From NCBI GenBank assembly GCA_934661005.1, contig CAKUIK010000021.1, positions 1-41,695 of the forward strand: a DNA stretch of 41,695 nt, given 5' to 3'. The notes under the pieces were generated by a model, which was not told the origin of the DNA, made no database searches, and saw only the letters and a list, made by a program, of their open reading frames with translations. Position numbers and translations under genes: made by a program. Source of the DNA: an uncultured Slackia sp. GTDB taxonomy: Bacteria; Actinomycetota; Coriobacteriia; Coriobacteriales; Eggerthellaceae. This document shows, in pieces, positions 1 through 7,874 of the stretch (positions are counted from its first letter, which is position 1; each line of letters begins with the position of its first letter).

Positions 1-963
1 AGCATCGAAGAGGCCGACGTTGTGGTAAACGCCCTGGTGGGCGCCGCCGGCCTGCGTGCGAGCTACGAGACGCTCGCTGCTGGCAAGGTGCTCGCGCTAG
101 CGAACAAAGAAAGCCTGGTCGTGGGCGGCGACCTCATTATGCCTATGGCGGCCAAGGTCGATGCGGCGCGCCGTGCGGCGGGCGTGGCTCCCGCAACGGG
201 TCCGGCCGGGGCGCTTATGCCCATCGATTCCGAGCATGGCGCGATTTACCAGTGCCTGCTCGGCGAGCGCGCCGAAGAGGTGTCGTGTTTGTGGGTCACC
301 GCGAGCGGCGGTCCATTCCGCGGCCGTACGCGCGACGAGCTGCGCGGCATGACGGCGGCCCAGGCGCTCAAGCATCCCACGTGGAACATGGGCGCGAAAA
401 TCACGATCGATTCCTCGACGCTCATGAACAAGGGCCTCGAGGTGATTGAGGCGCATCACCTGTTCGACATGCCGTACGACCGCATCAAGGTTGTCGTGCA
501 GCCGCAGAGCGCCATCCATTCCATGGTGGAATATTCCGACGGCAGCGTGAAAGCGCATTTGGGCACCACCGACATGCGCATTCCTATTCAGTTCGCGCTG
601 AGCTACCCTGATCGCTGGGATGCACCGGTTGAGCCGCTCGATTTCACGCAGCTCGGAAAGCTCGAGTTCTATCCGGTCGACGAAGACACGTTCCGCTGCT
701 TTAAACTGGCCAAATACGCGGGCGATACGGGCGGCACGCTGCCGTGCGTCATGAATGCCGCGAACGAGGTTGCCGTGGCGGCGTTTTTGCGCGATGCGTG
801 CGGATACCTGGATATCGACGGATGCGTCGGCGCCATGATGGAGGCTCACGAAGCGGGGCAGGGCGGAGGCCTTCAGAAGGTCGAGAGCCTCGACCAGCTC
901 GCGGAAATCGACGCCTGGGCGCGCGAGGCTTCCGCCGTATGGCTTGCCGCGAGGGCGAAATAA
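1..963 (+). CDS. dxr: 1-deoxy-D-xylulose 5-phosphate reductoisomerase, 5'-truncated by window edge
   Basis: The product converts DXP to 2-C-methyl-D-erythritol 4-phosphate with NADPH, the first committed step of the MEP isoprenoid pathway in the cytosol. The frame is open from base 1, so the start and the first part of the NADPH-binding domain lie outside the window. Visible family motifs are LANKES near the truncated start, MPIDSEH (metal ligand region), SGGPFR, HPTWNMG, DSSTLMNKGLE and VQPQSAIHSMV, followed by the normal C-terminal helical domain to ARAK-stop. The context is rseP downstream on the same strand, and ispG and proS further on, as in many bacterial dxr clusters. The last codons and the stop are repeated in degenerate form downstream (940-1110). 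Identification is firm. Confidence 0.96.
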   Translation, partial: SIEEADVVVNALVGAAGLRASYETLAAGKVLALANKESLVVGGDLIMPMAAKVDAARRAAGVAPATGPAGALMPIDSEHGAIYQCLLGERAEEVSCLWVTASGGPFRGRTRDELRGMTAAQALKHPTWNMGAKITIDSSTLMNKGLEVIEAHHLFDMPYDRIKVVVQPQSAIHSMVEYSDGSVKAHLGTTDMRIPIQFALSYPDRWDAPVEPLDFTQLGKLEFYPVDEDTFRCFKLAKYAGDTGGTLPCVMNAANEVAVAAFLRDACGYLDIDGCVGAMMEAHEAGQGGGLQKVESLDQLAEIDAWAREASAVWLAARAK

Positions 964-1110
964 GGACGGCTGGCTGCGAAGGGGAATAAGGCTGGTTGGT
1001 TGCGAAATCGTAATAAGGCTGGGTGGTTGCGAGGACGAAATAGCGTCGCTTGCTGAGGTGCTTGGTGGCAGCGAAATAGGGCCGGCTGGCTGCAAAAGCA
1101 ACATAAAATC
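940..1110. repeat. Degenerate ~27-bp tandem repeat containing the dxr 3' end and stop
   Basis: About six units of the pattern TGGCTGCGAGGGCGAAATAA followed by GG run from the last codons of dxr into the intergenic region. Each unit carries a stop-like TAA or TAG at the matching place: 961, 987, 1014, 1041, 1077 and 1104. Spacing is 26, 27, 27, 36 and 27 bases. The first unit is the coding end of dxr itself, so the array looks like tandem copying of the gene terminus that later decayed. Confidence 0.7.
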
Positions 1111-1322
1111 GGCTTGCCGAGATGCCTGATATATCCTGAGCTTGGAGCTGGGCTTTTCGGAAGCTCGCGTGCCTTCTAGAATTAAAGCTCGGGCGTATCC
1201 GCGGTGCACATGTATTCCTGTGTGGAGCCCGGCCCTTCTGTGACGCGCATGTTTTCCTGGGGTGGGGCTCTGGCCTTTCTGCGGCTTGCATGTCTTTCCG
1301 TGTCGGGCTCCGTCTTTTTAGG
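1105..1322. repeat. Degenerate 40-bp tandem repeat, five to six units
   Basis: Units start at about 1105 (weak), 1145, 1185, 1225, 1265 and 1305 (partial). The units at 1185, 1225 and 1265 align without gaps over 40 bases with the pattern GAGCTCGGCC, C/T-rich stretch, GCATGT, TTCCTGTGTG. There is no spacer structure and no credible reading frame, so this is a tandem array and not a CRISPR. Confidence 0.7.
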
Positions 1323-1328
1323 AAATCG

Positions 1329-1510
1329 TGTCCCCAAATGCGAGAATTTGGCATAAATTTGCGGTTGTGAACGGTTGCTGGGGTCGATTTCTGCCGAGTC
1401 GACCGATTCTGATAGCATAACCCCAGGTCAGAATTCTCGCTTTCGCTCACGTTCGCAAAACCATCGTTCACAACCGCAAATTCGTGCCATTTTTTCGCGA
1501 AAAGGGACCA
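1329..1510. repeat. Palindromic element A (182 bp, long terminal inverted repeats)
   Basis: The ends begin TGTCCCC on the left and, on the other strand, TGGTCCC on the right. Inside them, arms of about 35 bases match each other: AATTTGCGGTTGTGAACG at 1356-1373 and its complement at 1465-1482. The centre holds CCCCAGGTC (1421-1429). A second copy in opposite orientation lies at 17145-17325 and shares arms, ends and centre. There is no coding capacity. It resembles a MITE or REP-like element, or a structured RNA unit. Confidence 0.75.
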
Positions 1511-1533
1511 GACGGAGGGCTTGCTCGATAATC

Positions 1534-1629
1534 CGTGCCATCGTGCCATCGTGCCATCGTGCCATCGTGCCATCGTGCCATCGTGCCATCGTGCCATCGT
1601 GCCATCGTGCCGCCGTGCCGCCGTGCCTG
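1534..1629. repeat. Perfect 8-bp tandem array (CGTGCCAT)x9 plus degenerate units
   Basis: Nine uninterrupted copies of CGTGCCAT cover 1534-1605. Two CGTGCCGC copies (1606-1621) and a partial unit follow. The same octamer occurs once in the right arm of the neighbouring palindromic element (1483-1490), which suggests the array grew from that sequence. The array lies about 250 bp upstream of rseP and is not inside a credible gene. A perfect array of this kind is expected to change length by slippage. Confidence 0.9.
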
Positions 1630-1687
1630 GCGTTCTTCTGTTCGTTTCGCGACAGCGCGGCAACGCTTCGCCTGAGCGCGCGCGGAC

Positions 1688-1715
1688 TTGGCATAATCGC
1701 ATACGGAAATAATAG
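1688..1715 (+). promoter_or_regulatory. Possible rseP promoter
   Basis: TTGGCA (1688-1693), a 16-base spacer and TAATAG (1710-1715) form a weak sigma-70-like match about 160 bases upstream of the rseP start. The 8-bp array ends about 60 bases upstream of it. From array to start codon (1630-1873) no other gene is visible. Confidence 0.35.
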
Positions 1716-1873
1716 GTACGGAAAAGAACGCGTACGCGGCACGAAGCACACAGCACACGCGGCGCGCTTCCTGGCCGACCAGCGGAATCGACGCGGGCGC
1801 GCGCTCGATGCGGGGCTGATGGGCCCAGCTCGTCGGCAGTTCGGCTAGACGCCATCCCAACGAAAGGCCATAC

Positions 1874-2947
1874 ATGGACGTCATCTTGATGGTTCTCTAC
1901 ATCGTCATAGTGCTTTCGGTGCTCGTCTTCATTCACGAAGGCGGTCACTTTCTCGCGGCGCGCGCTTTCGGCGTGCGCGTGACTGAGTTCATGCTGGGCT
2001 TGCCGGGTCCGAGCATCGGCTTCACCTGGCGTGGCACGAAGTTCGGCGTCACGGCGGTCCCCCTTGGCGGCTACGCGAAGGTGTGCGGCATGGAGCCGGG
2101 CCCCGAAGACCCGCACCTCGAAGACGCGCTCGCATTCGCCTACGCCAACGGCACGGTGTACGCCGACGATGTTGCCGAGAAAATGGGCATCACGCTCGAC
2201 GAGGCCATCGAGGCGCTTTATGTGCTCGAGGAATGGGGCTGCCTCGTGGGGCCGAAGAAGACCGACGAGCACAACGTGTTCCGCACGCGCGCCTTCAAGG
2301 ATAAGCGCAAAGGAATCGACCTGGCCGAGGGTTCGCCCCGTCCGTTCGACGATGCGCATGAGCTCTATTTGGCCGAACGTGCGCAAACCTATCGCGCGCA
2401 GCCGTTCTGGAAGCGCTGCGTTATTCTGCTCGCGGGCATTTTCATGAATCTGCTGTTCGCGATTGTGGCGTTCGTGCTCATCTATTCGGTGTTTGGCATC
2501 GACATGGTGAATGAGGCGGGCGAGGTGGTGCGCCACGTGACCGTTGACGTGGGCACGGCCATCAGCGCCGGGTTCAACTACATCGGCATGGTGGCGGTTG
2601 CCGTGGCGGGGCTGTTCAACCCACAAACCGCGGCTGACACGGTGTCGAATTCCACGAGCGTCATGGGCATGGCGGTGCTCTCGAAGCAATATGCCGACGC
2701 GGGCCCGCTTGAGTTCTTGTTCTTCATGTCGATGATCTCGGTATCGCTTGGCATCATGAACCTGCTGCCCATCCCACCGCTCGACGGCGGCCGTTTCGTG
2801 ATTGAGATTTTCCAGAAGCTCACAAAACGCCAGGTGGGGTACAAGGTCATGAACATCATGACCATGACGGGCATGGTGTTGTTCATAGGGTTTTTCATAC
2901 TCATGCTTAACCAGGATATTCAGCGGTTCATCTTCGGGAATTGGTAG
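1874..2947 (+). CDS. rseP: RseP-like M50 site-2 metalloprotease with an inserted winged-helix-like segment and no visible PDZ domain
   Basis: This is an intramembrane zinc protease (RIP/site-2 family) expected to cleave membrane-anchored regulators such as anti-sigma factors. Residues 21-25 read HEGGH (HExxH zinc motif) in the first membrane helix. NLLPIPPLDGG near residue 300 supplies the conserved LDG motif. The start ATG has GAAAGG six bases upstream. Two features are unusual. Residues 82-140 (GTVYADDVAEKMGITLDEAI and onward) look like a small winged-helix domain in the loop after the first helix. The stretch after LLAGIFMNLLFAI, where RseP proteins usually carry one or two PDZ domains, is only short and PDZ-free. 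At 357 residues it is shorter than the E. coli protein (about 450). Family assignment is firm; the domain reading is inference. Confidence 0.93.
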   Translation: MDVILMVLYIVIVLSVLVFIHEGGHFLAARAFGVRVTEFMLGLPGPSIGFTWRGTKFGVTAVPLGGYAKVCGMEPGPEDPHLEDALAFAYANGTVYADDVAEKMGITLDEAIEALYVLEEWGCLVGPKKTDEHNVFRTRAFKDKRKGIDLAEGSPRPFDDAHELYLAERAQTYRAQPFWKRCVILLAGIFMNLLFAIVAFVLIYSVFGIDMVNEAGEVVRHVTVDVGTAISAGFNYIGMVAVAVAGLFNPQTAADTVSNSTSVMGMAVLSKQYADAGPLEFLFFMSMISVSLGIMNLLPIPPLDGGRFVIEIFQKLTKRQVGYKVMNIMTMTGMVLFIGFFILMLNQDIQRFIFGNW

Positions 2948-2998
2948 AACGGCTGAATTTGAAGCGCGCATTTCTGGCGCGAATAAAGAAACGAATTG

Positions 2999-3031
2999 GC
3001 GGACTCGCGATTGCTCGGGTCCGCTGTTTTT
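2999..3031 (+). terminator. Intrinsic terminator after rseP
   Basis: GCGGAC (2999-3004) pairs with GTCCGC (3019-3024) and is followed by TGTTTTT. It lies between the convergent rseP and apbE genes; the T-tract favours plus-strand transcription. Confidence 0.65.
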
Positions 3032-3045
3032 AGCGCGCGAACTCG

Positions 3046-3981
3046 TTACCCCTTGCTGTTAAGCAGGCGAAATGGGACGCGCTCGCCTATGCCGGGCGTG
3101 GCGAATACGCGGCCTTGAACATCGACGAGCACGATGTCGATTTCGGGGTGCTGTGCGGCGAATTGCAGTGCGCCCTCGACGCCCATCAAAATGAGCGAGG
3201 TCGAATAGCCGTCGCCTTCGAGCGAAGTGCGCGAGACGACCGTGGCACTGACCACGTCGCTTTCCGCCGGGGACCCTGTGCGCGGGTCGATGATGTGGTG
3301 GTATGCTTTGCCGCCGCTCGTGAACGCGCGCTCGTATACGCCGCTCGTGACTACTGAGCCCGACGTAATGCCCACGGCCGCGAACGATGCGGTCACGGGA
3401 ATTCCGTGCGAGGCGATCGGCTGGCGCAGGCCCACCTGCCACGGCGCGCCGTCGGGGCGTCCGCCCATGACCGCCACGTTGCCGCCCAAATTCACGATGG
3501 CGTGTTCGACGCCGTGGCGTGCAAGCACGTCGAGCACGCCATCGGCGATGTAGCCTTTCGCGATGCCGCCGAGCTCGAGGCATGCGTCAGGGTCGTTGAG
3601 CTGCACGGTTGAGCCAGTGACGTGCACGCCTCGCCAGTCCACGTGGGCAAGGGCGGCGCGCACGTCGCTTTCGGCGGGAATGGTGCCATTCTTGAAATTC
3701 CACAGACGTGTGACCGATCCCATCGTGATGTCGAACAGGCCGTCCGAGGCCTCGCAGTAGGCGAGGGCTGTTTCGACGAAGCGGGCCAATTCGGGGTCGA
3801 CATCGACCGGCGCGCCATGAGCGTTGTTGATGCGATAGATTTGCGATTGCTCGTCGAAGCGTGAAAACAGCTTTTCGTAGCGAAGGCAGGCGTCTTTCAC
3901 GGCCGTCATGGTTTCGGCATCCAACGCGGGTGCCGTGATGGTGTTCACGGTATCGAACAGGAAGAACTCTTCGGTTTGCAT
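3046..3981 (-). CDS. apbE: FAD:protein FMN transferase (ApbE)
   Basis: ApbE attaches FMN covalently to a Thr or Ser of exported or membrane redox proteins, using FAD and a divalent metal. Family motifs are visible: FDTVNTITA near the N-terminus, GGIAKGYIADGVLD, NLGGNVAVMGG, and YHHIIDPRTGSP close to the C-terminus. The length of 311 residues is typical. No lipoprotein or Sec signal is seen, so this version is probably cytoplasmic or lacks a classical signal. AGGAAGG precedes the ATG at good spacing. Upstream on the same strand is a ferric-reductase-like membrane protein, a pairing known in flavin-based extracytosolic electron transfer. No flavinylation acceptor motif protein was recognised in the window. 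Confidence 0.94.
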   Translation of the reverse strand: MQTEEFFLFDTVNTITAPALDAETMTAVKDACLRYEKLFSRFDEQSQIYRINNAHGAPVDVDPELARFVETALAYCEASDGLFDITMGSVTRLWNFKNGTIPAESDVRAALAHVDWRGVHVTGSTVQLNDPDACLELGGIAKGYIADGVLDVLARHGVEHAIVNLGGNVAVMGGRPDGAPWQVGLRQPIASHGIPVTASFAAVGITSGSVVTSGVYERAFTSGGKAYHHIIDPRTGSPAESDVVSATVVSRTSLEGDGYSTSLILMGVEGALQFAAQHPEIDIVLVDVQGRVFATPGIGERVPFRLLNSKG

Positions 3982-4275
3982 GGGTGTGTTCCTTCCTGTT
4001 TGCGGGCGCGAGCTCTTTTCGTGTCGTGATTCGCACGCAGTCCACTATACCCGCACGGCACGCGCATGCGGCGGGCATTTGCGAAAGATAGATGACAAGA
4101 TGGATGGCTACAAATGGGATGGATCAACTTGCCCATGGATTTGCGACGCTTGTCGCCCAGTATGCTTTGACGCGCTGGAATCTGGCGCTCATTGCTTGCG
4201 GCTTTCGGTTGGCTCGATGAGGGTGTTCTGCCGATAGGGTGCGACGCTGTGGAATGGAAAAGCTTTCTTCATAGG

Positions 4276-4974
4276 CTATGCCGCATCTGTCGCTCGGCGC
4301 AGTTTGATTTCTCTTTTGATTTTCAGCACTGCATATAAGGCGAACACGAGCCCCCACACAACGACGCTTTCGATGGCGGGCGCATTGCCCGAAAGAGCGG
4401 GCGGTACGAGGATGATTCCCAAGTGCACTATGATGAGCGCGAAGAATGCGTACGACAGTCGTTGAATATTCTTCCACGAAGAAGCCTTCATTTTCGCTTT
4501 CACGAAGGTGCAGGATGTTATGCCGAGGACGGCTAGCAGAAGAACGAGGACTACAGAAATAGTGAGAGAAAGAATTAAGTTTCCCGAAGTGCCGGAAAAG
4601 TGCAATTGCGGAGAGCTTCCGAGCTGAGCAAGATAGGTTTTCGCGTAATAGAAAACATGGGCCAGACAAAGAAGGCAGCCGCAAATTGAAAGCTGGCGAC
4701 GAACAGGCAGCAACTTTTTGCGAACAAGGGAATTCTCGTCGAAAACGCCGACGAACATTACGATGACAAAGAATGCCATTGCGAGCGTGCAGCGTTGCAT
4801 GAATGGGACGAAAAAGCCCCAGAAGCCGACAGCTGGACCCTGTGAGATACCGTAAACATAGACCGCAACGGCCGCAATTGAAAGCGAATAAAAGACGGTT
4901 GGTGTTTTTTTCAATTGGTCTGTACAGATAAGCGCGACAAAGAGCGAAACAGCGAACGCTAGGATGAATCTCAC
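4276..4974 (-). CDS. Ferric-reductase-like (MsrQ/YedZ-type) transmembrane protein
   Basis: This 232-residue protein has about six membrane helices. The region from about residue 90 (VRRQLSICGCLLCLAHVFYY) to WKNIQRLSYAFFALIIVHLG matches the ferric-reductase-like domain, in which His residues in two helices bind haem b and pass electrons across the membrane. His is present in both places (LAHVF and IIVHLG). The start is GTG at 4974, preceded by AAGGGGG. It is transcribed toward apbE with a 294-base gap (3982-4275) in which no further gene or clear signal is seen. Base composition is lower in GC than neighbouring genes. The partner and substrate are unknown. Confidence 0.75.
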   Translation of the reverse strand: MRFILAFAVSLFVALICTDQLKKTPTVFYSLSIAAVAVYVYGISQGPAVGFWGFFVPFMQRCTLAMAFFVIVMFVGVFDENSLVRKKLLPVRRQLSICGCLLCLAHVFYYAKTYLAQLGSSPQLHFSGTSGNLILSLTISVVLVLLLAVLGITSCTFVKAKMKASSWKNIQRLSYAFFALIIVHLGIILVPPALSGNAPAIESVVVWGLVFALYAVLKIKREIKLRRATDAA

Positions 4975-5042
4975 GGCATCCCCCTTACCGTAGCTTCTAT
5001 AACAACTGTCACTCTATCATATGACACGTTCAAGGCAATGGT

Positions 5043-5069
5043 TTGTCTTGAATTATATTATGCTATAAG
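5043..5069 (+). promoter_or_regulatory. Candidate promoter of the molybdoenzyme operon
   Basis: TTGTCT (5043-5048), a 15-base spacer and TATAAG with an extended TGC (5061-5069) lie in the AT-rich divergent region. A second possibility is TTGACA (5087-5092) with a 17-base spacer and a poor TAGCCT. The sequence does not decide between them. Confidence 0.4.
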
Positions 5070-5118
5070 TAGAATAATCGCTGACATTGACATATGAAGA
5101 GTATATGGATAGCCTGAA

Positions 5119-5156
5119 ACTCAATTGAGTGTCCTAAAAAAATAAGACAGTTAGGA
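5119..5156. promoter_or_regulatory. Palindrome and inverted repeat, possible operator
   Basis: ACTCAATTGAGT (5119-5130) is a perfect 12-bp palindrome. Directly after it TCCTAA (5132-5137) and TTAGGA (5151-5156) form an inverted repeat. Both lie between the candidate promoters and the operon start and could bind a regulator. No regulator gene sits next to the operon start. Confidence 0.4.
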
Positions 5157-5194
5157 TACTTAAACTGAGTCTCGGGCGATGGGCTGGGAGGCTG

Positions 5195-5216
5195 AATCGT
5201 CTGGGGGGAGACGATT
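5195..5216 (+). promoter_or_regulatory. Leader hairpin at the ribosome binding site of the molybdoenzyme gene
   Basis: AATCGTCT (5195-5202) and AGACGATT (5209-5216) form a perfect 8-bp stem closed by a six-G loop. It ends one base before the Shine-Dalgarno stretch AAGGGGG and the GTG start at 5229. It may influence translation initiation or mRNA stability. Confidence 0.6.
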
Positions 5217-5228
5217 GAAGGGGGAAAC

Positions 5229-7859
5229 GTGGATACATCGTTGACTCGCCGTAATTTCGTTAAGTGGAGCGCTCTGTCGGCAGGGGCGGCATCGCTCGTT
5301 GGCTTGACGAGCTGTTCATCCGGTGGTGAGCAGGGAGCAGGACAGGAAGCGTCGGGCGAAAAAGGAACGTGGCTTACGGGCGCATGCATGAACAACTGCA
5401 GCTGCGGTTCGTCACGTTGTCTTTTGAGGGTGTACGTCGAAGATGGCGTGCCATTGAAGATTCGCACCGATGAGCAAGATGAGGACTCAATCGAGGTTCC
5501 TCAACGTCGAGCATGCCCGCGCGGACGTGCCCAAATCGGCAACATGCTCTCTCCAGCTCGCGTTAAATATCCCATGAAGCGCAAGAACTGGAGCCCCGAT
5601 AATCCGAACGGGGAGCTGCGCGGCAAGGATGAGTGGGAGCGCATCAGCTGGGATGAAGCGCTCGATTATATCGCTGCCGAAATGAAGAAGGCCTATGACA
5701 ATTATGGGCCGAAGTCCATTCTCGCTGCGGCGTATAGCGACATCGGAGACACGTATTTCGATCCGGTGATTTGCCTGCTTAACGCCAAGGGCGGCGCTGT
5801 GCACCATGAGCTTGGAACCGTCTCTTTGGGTTCGTGGCCAATTCCTGAAATGACGATGACAGGCGGAATGCTTGCCGCCCCCGACTCGTTGTCCCTTCAG
5901 GACAGTGATTTGCATATCATGTTCGGCTGCAACTGGGCCGCAAACAAGGGCGGACAGACACCCCATCAGCTCGATGCTGCGCGTCAGGCAGGAGGGAAGG
6001 TCGTCATTATTGAGCCTTGGCTCAATCAGACGGCGCAGGCTTTGGCCGACGAATGGATTCCCATTCGTCCCGGCACTGATACCGTCTTCTGTATCGGCAT
6101 GATGTATCACCAAATCGAAAACGGACTATATGACCAGGACTTCCTCGATAAGTATTGCGTTGGCTTCGATGCCGACCATATGCCTGAGGGCGCTCCCGCT
6201 GAAGACAATTTCAAAGATTATGTTCTGGGTACCTATGACGGCACCCCGAAAACCCCCGAGTGGGCGGAAGCAATTTGCGGCGTACCCGCCGACAAGATTC
6301 GCAGCCTGGCAGAGGAGATTCACGCATCCAAGAAGACGAATTTCTTCGCAGGGCAATCCACTACGAAAATTCCTGCAGGCGAAATGTTTGCCCAGGCCTT
6401 CTACACGCTGGCGTTTATGCACGGCGGCATGGGCACGCCAGGCAACTATGCGTCATGGGTTGGTTTGCACGAAGGCATGTCTCTTGCGCCTTATTGCATG
6501 GCGGGCGACTCCTCTGATGGCTTCAAGAAGAATCCCGCAAACCCCCTTACTCCGAAATCGTTGAGCTCGGTTCCATTGTGGAGCGAGATGGAAGACCCCA
6601 CCGCATGGGAAAAGGTCGACTATTCCGAGTGTTGGCAGTCTATCCTCGACGGAGAATATGGTCGCGATACGTGGCCTGGCGGCAAGCATAAGCTCGACAT
6701 TCACGTCATCTACGCCGGAGGTTATGAAAACTCGCTTAATTCGATGCCGAACGTGAACGCTGGAATCAAAGTATTCCGCAAGGTCGATTTCGTATGGGGC
6801 GCAAATCCGTTCTTCGACCCGTCTCGCCAGTATTGCGACATCGTTTTGCCTGTTGCGACGTGGTGGGAGAAGGGCAACCTCGCGTGGATGAACAATTCCG
6901 ACACAGTGTACTGGGCCGATCAGATTATGGAGCCCTTGTACGAGTCGAAGTCCGAGGGCTACATCGCTGAGGAGCTCGCGAAGCGCCTCGATGTCGATCC
7001 GAAGACCGTCAACACCATGACCGACGCCGAGCGTACGTATTCGTCTCTCGCCGGTGCTATGTACATGACCGATGCGGACACCATGGCATATGCGCCGCTG
7101 CTCACCATCACGCAGGATGATATCGACGAGCTTGGCGTTGAGGGGGCACCGCAAGAGGGTCTCATGACGGTTGCCGAGTTCAAAGAAAAGGGTATGTTCA
7201 AGATTCCCCGCAAGAAAGACGACAGCCTTACCAGCGTTCCCTGGAAAGCATTCTATGCCGACCCGGAAAAGAATCCTCTGGCAACGACTTCGGGCAAATT
7301 CGAGATTTATAGCGCGACGTGCGCCGCATTGACCAACGCTTTGGGCTATTCCACCATTTCGCCTATCGCGAAATGGCAGCAGGGTGATCCCGAACAGGGA
7401 CAAGGTGCTCAGACCGACGAATATCCGCTGCTGCTCTGGACTCCTCATTCGCTGCGCCGCGCCCATACGGTAAACGACAATGTCGTTAGCTTGCGCGAAG
7501 CATTCCCTCAGGAGTGCTTCATGTCGACCATCGACGCAGAAGAGCGTGGCATCAAGAACGGCGATATCGTTCTTATGAGCAGTCCCTACGGCAAGGTCCT
7601 TCGCCCGGCAAAGGTTCTGCCGACTATCATTCCGGGGTCTGTTGCCATGCAGGATGGTGCGTGGATTCGCATCGATGAAGCTACGGGCATCGACCTGGGC
7701 GGCGACCCGAATGTTTTGCAGGCACCGAAGGCCTCCGGCCAAGCATCTCAGTCCTGGACGGGCACTATTGTGCAGGTTGAGAAGTACACGGGCGATATCA
7801 AGCTCGTTCCCGATAAGGAATGCCCGATCGTGATGCCTGTCGGTATCGAGGAAGAATAG
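5229..7859 (+). CDS. Tat-exported molybdopterin oxidoreductase, DmsA-like catalytic subunit
   Basis: This is a large catalytic subunit of the DMSO reductase family, predicted to reduce (or oxidise) a small substrate outside the membrane using Mo-bis-MGD. The GTG start follows AAGGGGG. Residues 7-13 RRNFVKW form a twin-arginine signal followed by a hydrophobic stretch and LTSC, which may act as a lipobox. The FeS region has C53, C57, C59, C64 and C96, so it contains one extra Cys and a longer middle gap than the usual Cx3Cx3C. WDEAL, GTVSLGSWP (possible Ser ligand region), GANPFFDPSRQY and WTPHSLRRAH are family-like. At 876 residues it has normal length. The B, chaperone and NrfD genes follow in one operon. 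The substrate cannot be named from sequence; DMSO, TMAO or another oxide are only options. Confidence 0.92.
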   Translation: MDTSLTRRNFVKWSALSAGAASLVGLTSCSSGGEQGAGQEASGEKGTWLTGACMNNCSCGSSRCLLRVYVEDGVPLKIRTDEQDEDSIEVPQRRACPRGRAQIGNMLSPARVKYPMKRKNWSPDNPNGELRGKDEWERISWDEALDYIAAEMKKAYDNYGPKSILAAAYSDIGDTYFDPVICLLNAKGGAVHHELGTVSLGSWPIPEMTMTGGMLAAPDSLSLQDSDLHIMFGCNWAANKGGQTPHQLDAARQAGGKVVIIEPWLNQTAQALADEWIPIRPGTDTVFCIGMMYHQIENGLYDQDFLDKYCVGFDADHMPEGAPAEDNFKDYVLGTYDGTPKTPEWAEAICGVPADKIRSLAEEIHASKKTNFFAGQSTTKIPAGEMFAQAFYTLAFMHGGMGTPGNYASWVGLHEGMSLAPYCMAGDSSDGFKKNPANPLTPKSLSSVPLWSEMEDPTAWEKVDYSECWQSILDGEYGRDTWPGGKHKLDIHVIYAGGYENSLNSMPNVNAGIKVFRKVDFVWGANPFFDPSRQYCDIVLPVATWWEKGNLAWMNNSDTVYWADQIMEPLYESKSEGYIAEELAKRLDVDPKTVNTMTDAERTYSSLAGAMYMTDADTMAYAPLLTITQDDIDELGVEGAPQEGLMTVAEFKEKGMFKIPRKKDDSLTSVPWKAFYADPEKNPLATTSGKFEIYSATCAALTNALGYSTISPIAKWQQGDPEQGQGAQTDEYPLLLWTPHSLRRAHTVNDNVVSLREAFPQECFMSTIDAEERGIKNGDIVLMSSPYGKVLRPAKVLPTIIPGSVAMQDGAWIRIDEATGIDLGGDPNVLQAPKASGQASQSWTGTIVQVEKYTGDIKLVPDKECPIVMPVGIEEE

Positions 7860-7874
7860 AAAGGGGCGATTGTC

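Noticed and set aside
1105..1322. CRISPR-like 40-bp repeats
   Set aside because: The units are contiguous with no unique spacers and diverge strongly.
1534..1629. CRISPR array
   Set aside because: Units are 8 bp without spacers, and no cas gene is near.
749..2971. Very long minus-strand open frame (740 codons) across rseP and the repeat region
   Set aside because: It is antisense to rseP, has a composition typical of a high-GC shadow frame, and runs through the 8-bp array as a repeated peptide; no start signal or family motif.
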